Shown here: positions 41,810-49,590 of the stretch, one piece after another
Layout: each line of letters opens with the position of its first letter
Numbering within the stretch: the first letter of the stretch is position 1
From: Nonomuraea roseoviolacea subsp. carminata
GTDB taxonomy: Bacteria > Actinomycetota > Actinomycetes > Streptosporangiales > Streptosporangiaceae
Direction of reading: 5' to 3'
Length of the DNA stretch: 64,000 bases
NCBI RefSeq assembly: GCF_024172185.1
Contig: NZ_JAMZEC010000001.1
Coordinates: 3,038,001 to 3,102,000 of the forward strand
The notes under the pieces: model-generated
Seen by the model: the letters and a program-made list of their open reading frames with translations, nothing else
The model's database searches: none
Told to the model about the DNA's origin: nothing
Made by a program: the position numbers and the translations under genes

Positions 41810-41932
41810 TCAGTTCGAGTTGCCCTGGCTGGGCGCCCACGCGGTGGGCTCGACCTTGTCGAGCCGGCGGACGACGATCCTCTTGCGCGGCTTCCGCTCC
41901 TGCTGGGCTTCCGGGGCGGGGGTGTTGCTCAT
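41810..41932 (-). CDS. Candidate RiPP precursor peptide, 40 residues, C-terminal Asn
   Basis: A short gene missed by length cut-offs. ATG at 41932 has an ideal ribosome site (AAGGAGG, 8 nt spacing). The 40-residue product begins MSNTPAPEAQQ, has a basic centre (RKPRKRIVVRRLDKVE) and ends with AWAPSQGNSN; the last residue is Asn. It lies 67 nt after the ThiF-like gene, on the same strand, and is followed by a 13-bp hairpin. Its LDKVE region may bind the enzyme's N-terminal domain. The C-terminal Asn is the residue modified by MccB in microcin C (precursor MRTGNAN), so a similar chemistry is conceivable. No similarity search could be run, so the RiPP call is an inference. Confidence 0.75.
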   Translation of the reverse strand: MSNTPAPEAQQERKPRKRIVVRRLDKVEPTAWAPSQGNSN

Positions 41933-41999
41933 GACACTCCTCCTTACCGAGGTGAGTGGGGAACGGTAACCGAGAACGTACGGTCTTCCGGCTGCTTGA

Positions 42000-43061
42000 T
42001 CAAGAACAGATGTCGCAGCCGGGGCGCGAGGGGTGGCGGGCGTACACGTGGCCGTCCGGGTCCAGCAGCATCACGCCGTGGAAGTAGCCCGGCGGCGTGG
42101 ACATCACCCCGCTCACCAGGGCCAGGACGTCGTGCGCGACCAGGTGGCCGGACAGCCCGGCCGAGGCCCCGGTCACGCCGGGCCAGGCGTAGTCCGCACC
42201 GGGACACGGCGGTATGCCGGCGCGCACGCACTCGTAGCAGGGGCCGCCCGGGCCGAAGACGCCCACGCTGACGAGCGGGCCGTTGTACCCGCCGCTCACC
42301 CACGGGATCCCCGCCTCGGCGCACACCCGGTTGGCCCAGCTCTGGATCCCGGACGGCCCGCGGGGGCGGTCGGCGCACAGCGCGAGCACGTCGAACCCGT
42401 CGATCAGCCGGGCCAGCCGCGCGGGCCCGTCCACCGCGGCCGCCTCGGCGGTGATGCCGATCTCGGAGTTGACCTGGCGCAGCCGGTCGAGCGCCACCTC
42501 CGCCTTGAGCCGGCCGACGTCCGGCTCGGTGTAGAGGATCTGCCGGTTCAGGTTGGACAGCTCCACGACGTCGGGGTCCACCAGGTGCAGCCGTCCCACT
42601 CCGGCGGCGGCCAGGGTCCAGGCCACGTGGCTGCCGGTCCCGCCCAGGCCGAGCACCACGACCCGGGCGTTCTTGATCCGCACCTGCGGCTCCCAGCCGT
42701 GGTCGCGCGGGGTGAGATCGACCCAGCGGAAGTAGTCCCGGGTGCGGCTGTGGCGCTCCTTCTCCCGCTCGGTCAGCTCCGGGCAGGGCTCGGGCGCGGC
42801 GTCCTCCACGTGGCCGGACGACACGAGGGTGGCGACGATGTCCTCGGCCTCCTCGCACGTCAGGACGGGGTGGCGGGCGCGCAGCTCGGCGGCGATCTCC
42901 GCGGGGGCGCGCGTGCCGTCCATGAGGCCCAGAGCCGTCCAGGCCCAGCCGTCGGCGTCCACGATCTCGGAGGCGATACCGAACAGGGCCCCGCCGAGCC
43001 GGACGGTGCCGTCGCCGAGCCGGTGGGGAGCGTGCTCGGGTTTCACACGAGGCAGGCGCAT
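42000..43061 (-). CDS. ThiF/E1-like adenylyltransferase with N-terminal RRE-like domain (MccB-like)
   Basis: 353 residues. Residues about 10-90 (RLGGALFGIASEIVDADGW to EAEDIVATLVSSGHVEDA) look like a PqqD/RRE winged helix for peptide binding. From 132 follows an E1 domain: VVVLGLGGTGSHVAW (ATP-binding Gly loop, 134-148), HLVDPDVVELSNLNRQILYT (Asp/Arg residues of the adenylation site, 159-178), and two CxxC zinc pairs, C275/C278 and C349/C352. This domain order is that of MccB-type peptide adenylyltransferases. No E2 or thiocarrier protein is nearby, and a 40-residue peptide gene with C-terminal Asn follows. It has no ribosome site; TTGACC-18-GACGAT ends 6 nt before the ATG, a leaderless promoter. 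Confidence 0.87.
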   Translation of the reverse strand: MRLPRVKPEHAPHRLGDGTVRLGGALFGIASEIVDADGWAWTALGLMDGTRAPAEIAAELRARHPVLTCEEAEDIVATLVSSGHVEDAAPEPCPELTEREKERHSRTRDYFRWVDLTPRDHGWEPQVRIKNARVVVLGLGGTGSHVAWTLAAAGVGRLHLVDPDVVELSNLNRQILYTEPDVGRLKAEVALDRLRQVNSEIGITAEAAAVDGPARLARLIDGFDVLALCADRPRGPSGIQSWANRVCAEAGIPWVSGGYNGPLVSVGVFGPGGPCYECVRAGIPPCPGADYAWPGVTGASAGLSGHLVAHDVLALVSGVMSTPPGYFHGVMLLDPDGHVYARHPSRPGCDICS

Positions 43062-43097
43062 CCCCCGATCGTCGTTACCGGCCAGTACCCCGGTCAA
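43062..43097 (-). promoter_or_regulatory. Leaderless promoter of the ThiF-like gene
   Basis: TTGACC (43097-43092), 18-bp spacer, GACGAT (43073-43068) and six bases to the ATG at 43061, on the minus strand. The absence of a Shine-Dalgarno sequence supports a transcript starting at or very near the ATG. Confidence 0.55.
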
Positions 43098-43174
43098 GAT
43101 CGATTCATGCCGTCTCCTGAAGGGCGCCGCCCGGTGCCGGCCGGGGGAGGGCGCGGGACCGGGCGGCGGGCGGC

Positions 43175-43552
43175 TCACGGCCGGGGGTGCTCCTGGCGGC
43201 GGCGGAACTCCTCGAACGGGACCCGGTCGAACACGAACCTGTTGTGGACGATCTTCCCGTCGCGCACCGTCACGCACTCGGCCGCCGGCGCGCTCCTGGC
43301 CGGGATCGTCTCGGCGTCGTACATGATCAGGGCCGTCTCGTCGTCCCCGAACGCGGCGATCAGCTCCGCCCTGACGAGCAGGTGCTCGGCGAACGGCCCC
43401 AGGAACTCCCGGTACGCCTCGACGCCCGTGAGCCGCCCCGCCGGGGCGTCGCACACGACGTCGTCGGCGAGGTAGCTCATCGCCAGGTCGAGGTCCTTGC
43501 CGGTCCACGCGCGGTGGTGGGCCAGCGCGATCTGCAATGCTGAGCCGGTCAT
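43175..43552 (-). CDS. SnoaL-like/NTF2-fold protein
   Basis: 125 residues with the NTF2-like cone-fold pattern: ALAHHRAWTGKDLDLAMSYL, LADDVVCDAPAGRLTGVEAY, FGDDETALIMYD and CVTVRDGKIVHNRFVFD. Such stand-alone proteins are polyketide cyclase-like or of unknown function. Its start ATG (43552) is preceded by AAGGAGA and lies back to back with a sigma-factor gene that itself ends in a SnoaL-like domain. Confidence 0.85.
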   Translation of the reverse strand: MTGSALQIALAHHRAWTGKDLDLAMSYLADDVVCDAPAGRLTGVEAYREFLGPFAEHLLVRAELIAAFGDDETALIMYDAETIPARSAPAAECVTVRDGKIVHNRFVFDRVPFEEFRRRQEHPRP

Positions 43553-43610
43553 GGTGTCTCCTTCCGTTGTCGCCCGTTACGACACCGGGAGCGCGCGGAA
43601 CGGAACGGTC

Positions 43611-44564
43611 GTGGCGGAAATCGGGTTCGAGCAGCAGGTCGCGGCGTACCGGCGCGAGCTGCTGCTGCACTGCTACCGCCTGCTCGGATCGCTGACGGAC
43701 GCCGAGGACGTCCTGCAGGAGACGCTCCTCGCCGCCTGGCGCGGCCTGGACGGCTTCGAGGGCCGCTCGTCGCTGCGGTCGTGGCTGTACCGCATCGCCA
43801 CCAACCGCTGCCTGAACGCGCTGCGCGACGGCGGGCGGCGCGTCCCGCCGGAGCCGAAGCCGCCGTTCGAGCCGCCGCCGCCGAGCCGCCGCGGTGACGT
43901 GCCCTGGCTGCAGCCGTACCCGGACACCCTGCTGGTGCCCGACGCGGCACCCGGCCCCGAGGCGCGCTTCGCGGCGCGCGAAGCGGTCGAGCTGGCGTTC
44001 GTCGCGGCGCTGCAGCGGCTCCCGCCGCGGCAGGCCGCCGTCCTCGTCCTCCGCGACGTGCTCGGCTACCCGCTCGGCGAGGTCGCGCCGATGCTCGACG
44101 TCACGCCGGCCGCGGCCAAGGGACTGCTGCAACGGGCCCGCGCCTCGCTCGCCCGGCAGGCCGACCCGGGCGGCGGGCGCCATGCCGAGGCGCCCGCGCC
44201 GGGATCGGCGCGGGAGCGCGAGCTGGTCCGCCGCTTCGCCGACGCCTTCACCGCCGGCGACATCGACACGCTGGTCGCCCTGCTCACCGACGACGCGTGG
44301 CTGGCCATGCCTCCGGCGCCGCACGAGTACCACGGCGTGGCGGCGATCGCCTCGTTCCTGCGGGCGAGCGCGGCCCGGAGCGCGGGCCGCCCCGTGCTGC
44401 TGGTCCCCACGCGGGCGAACGGGCAGCCGGCCTTCACCTGCCGCCTCGCCGGGGAGCCCGCGGGGGTGATCGTGCTCACCCTGGCCGGTGACCGGGTGCG
44501 GGGCATCACCCGGTTCCTCGTCCTCGACGACGGGTTCCTGACCCGGTTCGCAGCGGGATGTTAG
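43611..44564 (+). CDS. ECF sigma factor with C-terminal SnoaL-like domain (SigX5/TIGR02960-type)
   Basis: 317 residues. Sigma region 2 (LLLHCYRLLGSLTDAEDVLQ, then SLRSWLYRIATNRCLNAL), a Pro-rich linker with the characteristic WLQPYPDTLL, region 4 (LPPRQAAVLVLRDVLGYPLG, then VTPAAAKGLLQRARASL), and a C-terminal SnoaL-like domain of about 110 residues (FADAFTAGDIDTLVALLTDD). No anti-sigma factor is nearby; in this type the tail itself is thought to control activity. GTG at 43611 has GGAACGG upstream; the frame is open back to 43551 but that start would overlap the divergent gene start. Confidence 0.87.
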   Translation: MAEIGFEQQVAAYRRELLLHCYRLLGSLTDAEDVLQETLLAAWRGLDGFEGRSSLRSWLYRIATNRCLNALRDGGRRVPPEPKPPFEPPPPSRRGDVPWLQPYPDTLLVPDAAPGPEARFAAREAVELAFVAALQRLPPRQAAVLVLRDVLGYPLGEVAPMLDVTPAAAKGLLQRARASLARQADPGGGRHAEAPAPGSARERELVRRFADAFTAGDIDTLVALLTDDAWLAMPPAPHEYHGVAAIASFLRASAARSAGRPVLLVPTRANGQPAFTCRLAGEPAGVIVLTLAGDRVRGITRFLVLDDGFLTRFAAGC

Positions 44565-44617
44565 GGGACTGTCAAATCCCCGATGGGGCCGATCACCGGC
44601 TGCCTAAGATCACGAAC

Positions 44618-45565
44618 ATGCCGATCAATCGAACCTTACGGACGATCACCGTCCTGACCGCGGCGTTCACCGTGGCGCTGACCGGGGCGGTCGCGGGAGG
44701 CGCGAGCGCGGCGACGGCCGACGAGGCCCAGCCGAAGACCGACCGTCAGCTGCTGTTCTACAACCACGCCTACAGCGTCGTGGACAAGGAGACCGCCGAC
44801 GCGGTCGAGAACTCCGCCTACCTGAAGAAGTTCGCCAACTTCGAGGTCCGCACCGCGACCGGCGGCGGGATGACCTGGAAGGGCCGCTACCTGAAGGGCC
44901 GGGAGACCTACCTCGAACTGTTCTCGGTCGGCGACCTGCCCGGCCAGGACGCCGAGTTCGGCTCCGCCGGCATGGGCGTCTCGACCGAGCGCGCCGGCGA
45001 CCTCGCCACGGTCACCGAGCGGCTGAAGGCCCAGGGCATCACTCCGGCCCCGTACCGGCAGACGCGCGACTTCGGCGACGGCGTCAAGGTGCCGTGGTTC
45101 GACACCATCCGCACCTTCAGCGACCAGTACGAGGCCTTCGACCCCTGGGCGATGGAGTACCTGCCCGAGTACTTCGCCGACCCCCGCAGCAAGACCGAGC
45201 CGGAGAGCTTCCCCGGCGACGTCGGCCGCGAGCGCTACCTGCCCGACGACTACCGCGACCGCCTGATGCGCGACATCACCGCCGTCCGCATGGGCGTCCC
45301 GGCCCGCGACCTCGCCACCATGGTGCCGCTGCTGCGCGCCGGCGGGTTCGCCGTCCAGACCCTCGCGAACGGCGGCGTCGTCGCGACGGGCGGCGGCACC
45401 CGGATCCACCTGGACTCCGTCCCGCGCGAGCAGGCCGGCCTGAAGCGGGTTGACTTCGTGCTCAACAAGTCGCTGGCGTACATGACCGAGGAGAAGATCG
45501 GCCGCTCGACCCTCGCCGTCGGCCCGGGCGCCCGCGCCGTGTGGACCTTCGACGCCCCTCAGTAG
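44618..45565 (+). CDS. Secreted DUF5829 protein
   Basis: 315 residues. Signal peptide (TLRTITVLTAAFTVALTGAV, cut near GASA). Mature N-terminus LLFYNHAYSVVDKETADAVE and FEVRTATGGGMTWKGRYLKG, with LELFSVGDLPGQDAEFG, match DUF5829, a VOC-like fold of unknown role. ATG lacks a ribosome site; TAAGAT is 7 nt upstream (leaderless). Convergent with a secreted erythromycin-esterase family gene; a hairpin lies between. Confidence 0.82.
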   Translation: MPINRTLRTITVLTAAFTVALTGAVAGGASAATADEAQPKTDRQLLFYNHAYSVVDKETADAVENSAYLKKFANFEVRTATGGGMTWKGRYLKGRETYLELFSVGDLPGQDAEFGSAGMGVSTERAGDLATVTERLKAQGITPAPYRQTRDFGDGVKVPWFDTIRTFSDQYEAFDPWAMEYLPEYFADPRSKTEPESFPGDVGRERYLPDDYRDRLMRDITAVRMGVPARDLATMVPLLRAGGFAVQTLANGGVVATGGGTRIHLDSVPREQAGLKRVDFVLNKSLAYMTEEKIGRSTLAVGPGARAVWTFDAPQ

Positions 45566-45594
45566 GGGCGCCCTCCCTGAACGTCGGACCGGAC

Positions 45595-45621
45595 GGCGAC
45601 GGCCGCGTGGCCGCCGTCGCC
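45595..45621. terminator. Bidirectional hairpin GGCGACGGC / GCCGTCGCC
   Basis: Perfect 9-bp stem with a 9-nt loop in the 69-bp gap between the DUF5829 stop and the convergent esterase stop. No T-run. Confidence 0.65.
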
Positions 45622-45634
45622 CGGTTCTCGCACG

Positions 45635-47002
45635 TCACGGCAGGAGCCTGGCGGCCTTGACCTTGTGCAGGTGGATCACCACGTCGAACGACCTGCCGAG
45701 CGCCACCTCGGTCGCCTGCTCCGGCGACCAGAAGCCGCCGCCGATCAGGCGGGTGGCCCGCGCCCGCGCCAGCCACACCCGCGCGGGCCGCGGCGCGGTG
45801 CGCGTGTCGAGGATGAAGTCGCGGTGGCGGACCTGGTCCAGCACGTACTCGTTGTACTCCGCCCCGGCGGCCGGCACCGAACCCTTGCAGGCCATGGGCC
45901 GCTCCGCCGGACGCGAGCCCGCCGGGCACTCCCCCTTGTCGATCAGGAAGTTGTAGCCGCCCTGGTCGAAGGAGGTGCCGACGGTGACGAAGCGGTCACC
46001 GAGGCGCCCGCGCAGGATCCCGCCCATCGGGCTGGGCACGAACATGGTGTCGATCGGGGTGTAGCTGATGTGCGCGTTCAGCCCCGACACCTGGATCTTG
46101 TGGCCGGTCGTCCGGTTCCACCAGACGACGTTGTCGGCCAGCGCGGTGTCCCGGTACTCCTGCGCCTGCCGGCGTCCCTCGGCGGTGGCCTGGTCGAAGG
46201 CGAAGTCGGTGAAGGTCTGCGACAGGGCGCGGGCGTGCTGCACCGCCCACCGGTAGTCCTCACCGCCGGCCTGCTGCCGCTGGAGGAGCTTGAGGGCCTC
46301 GGTGGCGCGCCGGGCGTTGTCCTGGCGGGTCGCCAGCGGCTGGGACAGCGCGATGCCCATGTACGCGCCGGCGTTCGGGGTGGTGGGCCGCAGCCCCTCG
46401 TACAGCTTGGTGAACTCGGGCGTCAGGTCGGGGTGGTGCTCGGCGACGTAGCCGAGCACCTTGTCGAACAGGACGTCGCCGGGGTAGAGCAGGTCGGCGC
46501 CCATGAACTGGACCTTGTCGTGGTGGGTGGCGTTGTAGGAGCGCATCCACGTGATCAGGCCGAGGAACTCCTGGTTGTCGAACAGGTCGTACGGGCCCTT
46601 GACCTCGTCGTGCAGGATCCTGCGCGGGTCGCCCGCGCCGTTGAGGACGTAGTCGTTGAGTCGCACTCCGGTGCTCCAGCTCAGCTCCCGGGCGAAGGTG
46701 GTGAAGCCCTTCTCGGTGACCAGGTAGCGGAAGAGCCGGTGGTTGAGGGTGTAGAACTCGGCGGTGCTGTGCGTGGCCTCGCCGACGCCGACCACCGTCG
46801 CGTCCCCCACCATCGCGCCGAACGCGTCCAGGTCGCGCAGGCCGCCCCTCGGGGAGGTGGAGGCGAGGGGCTTGGCCACGGCGTCGAGCGCCGCGACGAC
46901 CTTGGCGTCACCGGGCTCGGCCGCGGTCGCGGAGGCGGCGGTGCCGGTGGTGGTCATGGCGATGGCGAGGGCCAGGACGCCGGCCCGGATCTTCGTGTTC
47001 AC
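45635..47002 (-). CDS. Secreted erythromycin esterase family protein
   Basis: 455 residues. Signal peptide (IRAGVLALAIAMTTTGTAAS, cut near residue 27). The catalytic segment VVGVGEATHSTAEFYTLNHR holds the canonical GEATH (74-78), then FARELSWSTGVRLNDYV, FMGADLLYPG and SGLNAHISYTP. It shares the family with the cytoplasmic protein at 27696-28997 but differs in export and in the GEATH sequence, so they are old paralogues. It would act outside the cell, possibly on secreted macrolide-like or peptide antibiotics; substrates are unknown. GTG start at 47002. Confidence 0.85.
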   Translation of the reverse strand: MNTKIRAGVLALAIAMTTTGTAASATAAEPGDAKVVAALDAVAKPLASTSPRGGLRDLDAFGAMVGDATVVGVGEATHSTAEFYTLNHRLFRYLVTEKGFTTFARELSWSTGVRLNDYVLNGAGDPRRILHDEVKGPYDLFDNQEFLGLITWMRSYNATHHDKVQFMGADLLYPGDVLFDKVLGYVAEHHPDLTPEFTKLYEGLRPTTPNAGAYMGIALSQPLATRQDNARRATEALKLLQRQQAGGEDYRWAVQHARALSQTFTDFAFDQATAEGRRQAQEYRDTALADNVVWWNRTTGHKIQVSGLNAHISYTPIDTMFVPSPMGGILRGRLGDRFVTVGTSFDQGGYNFLIDKGECPAGSRPAERPMACKGSVPAAGAEYNEYVLDQVRHRDFILDTRTAPRPARVWLARARATRLIGGGFWSPEQATEVALGRSFDVVIHLHKVKAARLLP

Positions 47003-47171
47003 AGTGGTGTTCCGATACGTGAGGGGATCTCTGTTGACGGATCAGAGCCTTCTGGACCACGCTGTCAGCGCACTCGCCGTCCACTGACAGCCGTCCGCGG
47101 GGGTGTCAGCGCCTCGCCGACCGGGACTCTCCCCGCCCACGCCGACCGCATGACCGGGAGCAGCCGAACGC

Positions 47172-48014
47172 ATGACCGACCGGGTACCCGACGACCTGCT
47201 GGCGATAGCCGACGCGCTCCTGCCGGGAGCCCCCCTCGGCGCGGCCCGGCTCGTCCGGGGCGGCATCCACGACGTCGTCCTGCTGCCCGGCGTCGCCGCC
47301 GTACGCGTCAGCCGGCGCCCCACCGGCGCCGAAGCCCTGCCCCGCCGTACCGAGGTGCTGCGGGTGATCGCCGCCGCCGGGCTGCCCTTCGCCGTCCCCG
47401 AGCCGCTGACCCCGGTGACGCGGTTCGAGGAGCGGGCGGCCGTCGCCGTGTCGTGGATCGACGGCGCCGGGCTCCCCGAGGGCGCGGGCGACCCGGCGGC
47501 GACCCGCGCCCTGCTCGGCGCCATCCGGGAGCTCCCCGTCACCCCGGAGCTGCGCGCCGTGCTGCCCGCGCCGCGCGAGCACGAGGGCCGCGACAACTGG
47601 GCCGCGATCCTCGCCGAGGAGGTCGTCCCGCGCTTCCCCGCCAGGTGGCGCGAGGAGGGCCGGCGGCGCCTGGCGGCGGCGACGGCCCTGGAGCCGGTCC
47701 CCGACACGCTCGTCCACGGCGACCTCGTGGGGACCAACGTCCACTGGGGCGAGGACGGCCGGCTGATCGGCGTCCTGGACTGGGACCGGGCTCACCTGTT
47801 CGACCCGGCGATCGACGCCGCGTTCATGGCGTGGCACGGCTGGGACAACCTCCGCCGGGCCGTCGACCGCGAGACCTACCGGCGCGCCCGCGTCTGGGAC
47901 CGCACGTTCGGCGTGGACCACCTCGTCGCGGTCCTGGAACTCGGCGGCAAGCCGCTGGTGTACGTCGACAGCTACGTCGAGCACATCGTGGCCTGGCTGG
48001 AGCGCTACGCCTGA
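47172..48014 (+). CDS. Aminoglycoside phosphotransferase-like (APH family) kinase
   Basis: 280 residues. Kinase-like fold of the APH group: DTLVHGDLVGTNVHWGED (Brenner motif with catalytic Asp), GVLDWDRAHLFDPAID (metal Asp). The N-terminal part includes VRVSRRPTGAEALPRRTEVL (ATP Lys region is poorly conserved). Members phosphorylate antibiotics, homoserine, choline or are of unknown role. ATG at 47172; no strong ribosome site. Convergent with the S8 protease gene (13-bp gap). Confidence 0.82.
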   Translation: MTDRVPDDLLAIADALLPGAPLGAARLVRGGIHDVVLLPGVAAVRVSRRPTGAEALPRRTEVLRVIAAAGLPFAVPEPLTPVTRFEERAAVAVSWIDGAGLPEGAGDPAATRALLGAIRELPVTPELRAVLPAPREHEGRDNWAAILAEEVVPRFPARWREEGRRRLAAATALEPVPDTLVHGDLVGTNVHWGEDGRLIGVLDWDRAHLFDPAIDAAFMAWHGWDNLRRAVDRETYRRARVWDRTFGVDHLVAVLELGGKPLVYVDSYVEHIVAWLERYA

Positions 48015-48027
48015 CTCTCCTGACAGG

Positions 48028-49254
48028 TCATTCGCCGGGTGCGGCCGGGGCCGCCGGCGCGATGTACAGCAGCCGGTTGGGCGAGCCGTTGCCCGCGTTG
48101 GTCACCTTGCCCGTGGTCGCCGCCGCCACGATGGCGTCGGCGATCTGCTTCGGGGTGGCGCCGGGATGAGCGCCCAGGTAGAGCGCGGCGGCGCCGGCCA
48201 CGTGCGGCGAGGCCATGGACGTGCCGCTGATCGTGTTGGTGGCGCTGTCACCGGTGTGCCACGCCGAGGTGATGTCCCCGCCGGGGGCGAACAGGTCCAG
48301 GCACCTGCCCCAGTTGGAGGTGCTGCGCCGGCGGTCGTCGCGGTTGGTCGCCCCGACCGTGATGACCTCGGGGATGTTGGCCGGTCCGACCTTGCAGGCG
48401 TCGGCGTTGTCGTTGGCCGCCGCGGCCACGTAGGTGTACCCCTTGGCCACCGACGCGCGGATCGCGTCGGTCAGCGCGGAGCTCGGCGAGGCCTTCACGC
48501 TGACGTTGACCACCGCGGGCCCGGTGGTGTGGGCGGCGATCCAGTCGACGCCGCCGAGCACGCCGGAGTTCGGCCCCTTCCCGTCGCACCCGAGCACGCG
48601 CACGGCGATCACCCTGGCCTTCTTGGCCACCCCGTGGCGGGTGCCGGCGATCGTGCCGGCGACGTGGGTGCCGTGCCCGTTGCAGTCGCTCGCGTCGTCG
48701 TCGTTGTCGAGCACGTCCCTGCCGAAGGAGGCGCGCCCGCCGAAGTCGGTGTGGGTGGCGCGGATGCCCGTGTCGATCACGTAGACGCGGACGCCGTCGG
48801 CGGTGCCGCCGTAGGTGTACGAGCGCGACAGCGGCAGGTCGCGCTGGTCGATGCGGTCCAGGCCCCAGCTCGGCGGGTCGTCCTGCCGCTCGGCGACCGT
48901 CGCCGTCGCGTCCTGCTCGACGTAGGCCACGGACGGGTCGGCGGCGAGCCGCCGGGCCTCGTCCTGCGACATCGCGGCGGCGAAGCCCTGGAGGGCGGCG
49001 GAGTAGGTGCGGGTGACCGCTCCGCCGTACCGGTCGGTGAGGTCCTTGGCCGACGGCTCGACGCCGCGGGAGCGTAAGCCGCGTGTGTCCTTGAGGACGA
49101 CGATGTAGTGGTCCTGGACGGCGAGGCCGGGGTCGGCGGCGCGGATCGTGCCCGGCGTGGGCGAGGGGGGCTCGGCGAGGGCGGTGCCGGTCGAGGCCGC
49201 GAGTGTCGCGGCGGCGAGGGCGCCGATGGCCAGGGGGTGGCTGAGTCGTCTCAT
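48028..49254 (-). CDS. Secreted subtilisin-like serine protease (S8, with I9 propeptide)
   Basis: 408 residues. Signal peptide (HPLAIGALAAATLAASTG, cut near ALAE), an inhibitor I9 propeptide (VQDHYIVVLKDTRG to AYVEQDATATV), then the S8 catalytic domain: Asp161 in VRVYVIDTGI, His197 in DCNGHGTHVAGTIAG, Asn in AAAANDNADAC, Ser346 in ISGTSMASPHVAGA. Proteinase K-like, with paired cysteines around the catalytic loops. Auto-processing and secretion are expected. ATG at 49254 without good ribosome site. Confidence 0.93.
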   Translation of the reverse strand: MRRLSHPLAIGALAAATLAASTGTALAEPPSPTPGTIRAADPGLAVQDHYIVVLKDTRGLRSRGVEPSAKDLTDRYGGAVTRTYSAALQGFAAAMSQDEARRLAADPSVAYVEQDATATVAERQDDPPSWGLDRIDQRDLPLSRSYTYGGTADGVRVYVIDTGIRATHTDFGGRASFGRDVLDNDDDASDCNGHGTHVAGTIAGTRHGVAKKARVIAVRVLGCDGKGPNSGVLGGVDWIAAHTTGPAVVNVSVKASPSSALTDAIRASVAKGYTYVAAAANDNADACKVGPANIPEVITVGATNRDDRRRSTSNWGRCLDLFAPGGDITSAWHTGDSATNTISGTSMASPHVAGAAALYLGAHPGATPKQIADAIVAAATTGKVTNAGNGSPNRLLYIAPAAPAAPGE

Positions 49255-49590
49255 GGGGTGACGGTCGTGCCGGACGCCGCCGTTGTGGGGGAAGGTGTGC
49301 CACTGGCAGCAATGCGCCACGTTCCCATCCCCAAATACCCATAAATCTCCGTAAATGGGGTTATTGCGGGTGGCGCTGTCCCGTCAATTCGCGGAACGGC
49401 ACGTGTTGGCCGACGCGCCCGCCAGGCACGACTCGGGCTGACCTGCCCGCGCGCCGCCCCGCCATTCACTGAATGCTGTCAGCCCGTCCGACACCGCCAT
49501 TGACTGCGCACGTGCGGCGGGTAACTTTCCGATCACCGTGGGGCCCACGGAGACACCGCACCCGAACCCCACTCGAGAGGAACACCGTCC
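49255..49590. other. Divergent intergenic region, no gene seen
   Basis: 336 bp between the subtilase and the metallophosphoesterase genes. Both genes point outward, so promoters for both must lie here. Around 49330-49375 an AT-richer stretch (ATACCCATAAATC, then TAAATGGGGTTATT) is the likeliest promoter. No reliable riboswitch or operator was recognised. Confidence 0.5.

Noticed and set aside
47062..47090. Inverted repeat CTGTCAG ... CTGACAG upstream of the APH-like gene
   Set aside because: 7-bp arms with a 15-bp spacer and no promoter context; could be chance. Not listed as a feature.
49255..49590. Possible cyclic-di-AMP type riboswitch before a secreted enzyme
   Set aside because: I could not find the conserved paired elements; only AT-rich promoter-like sequence.
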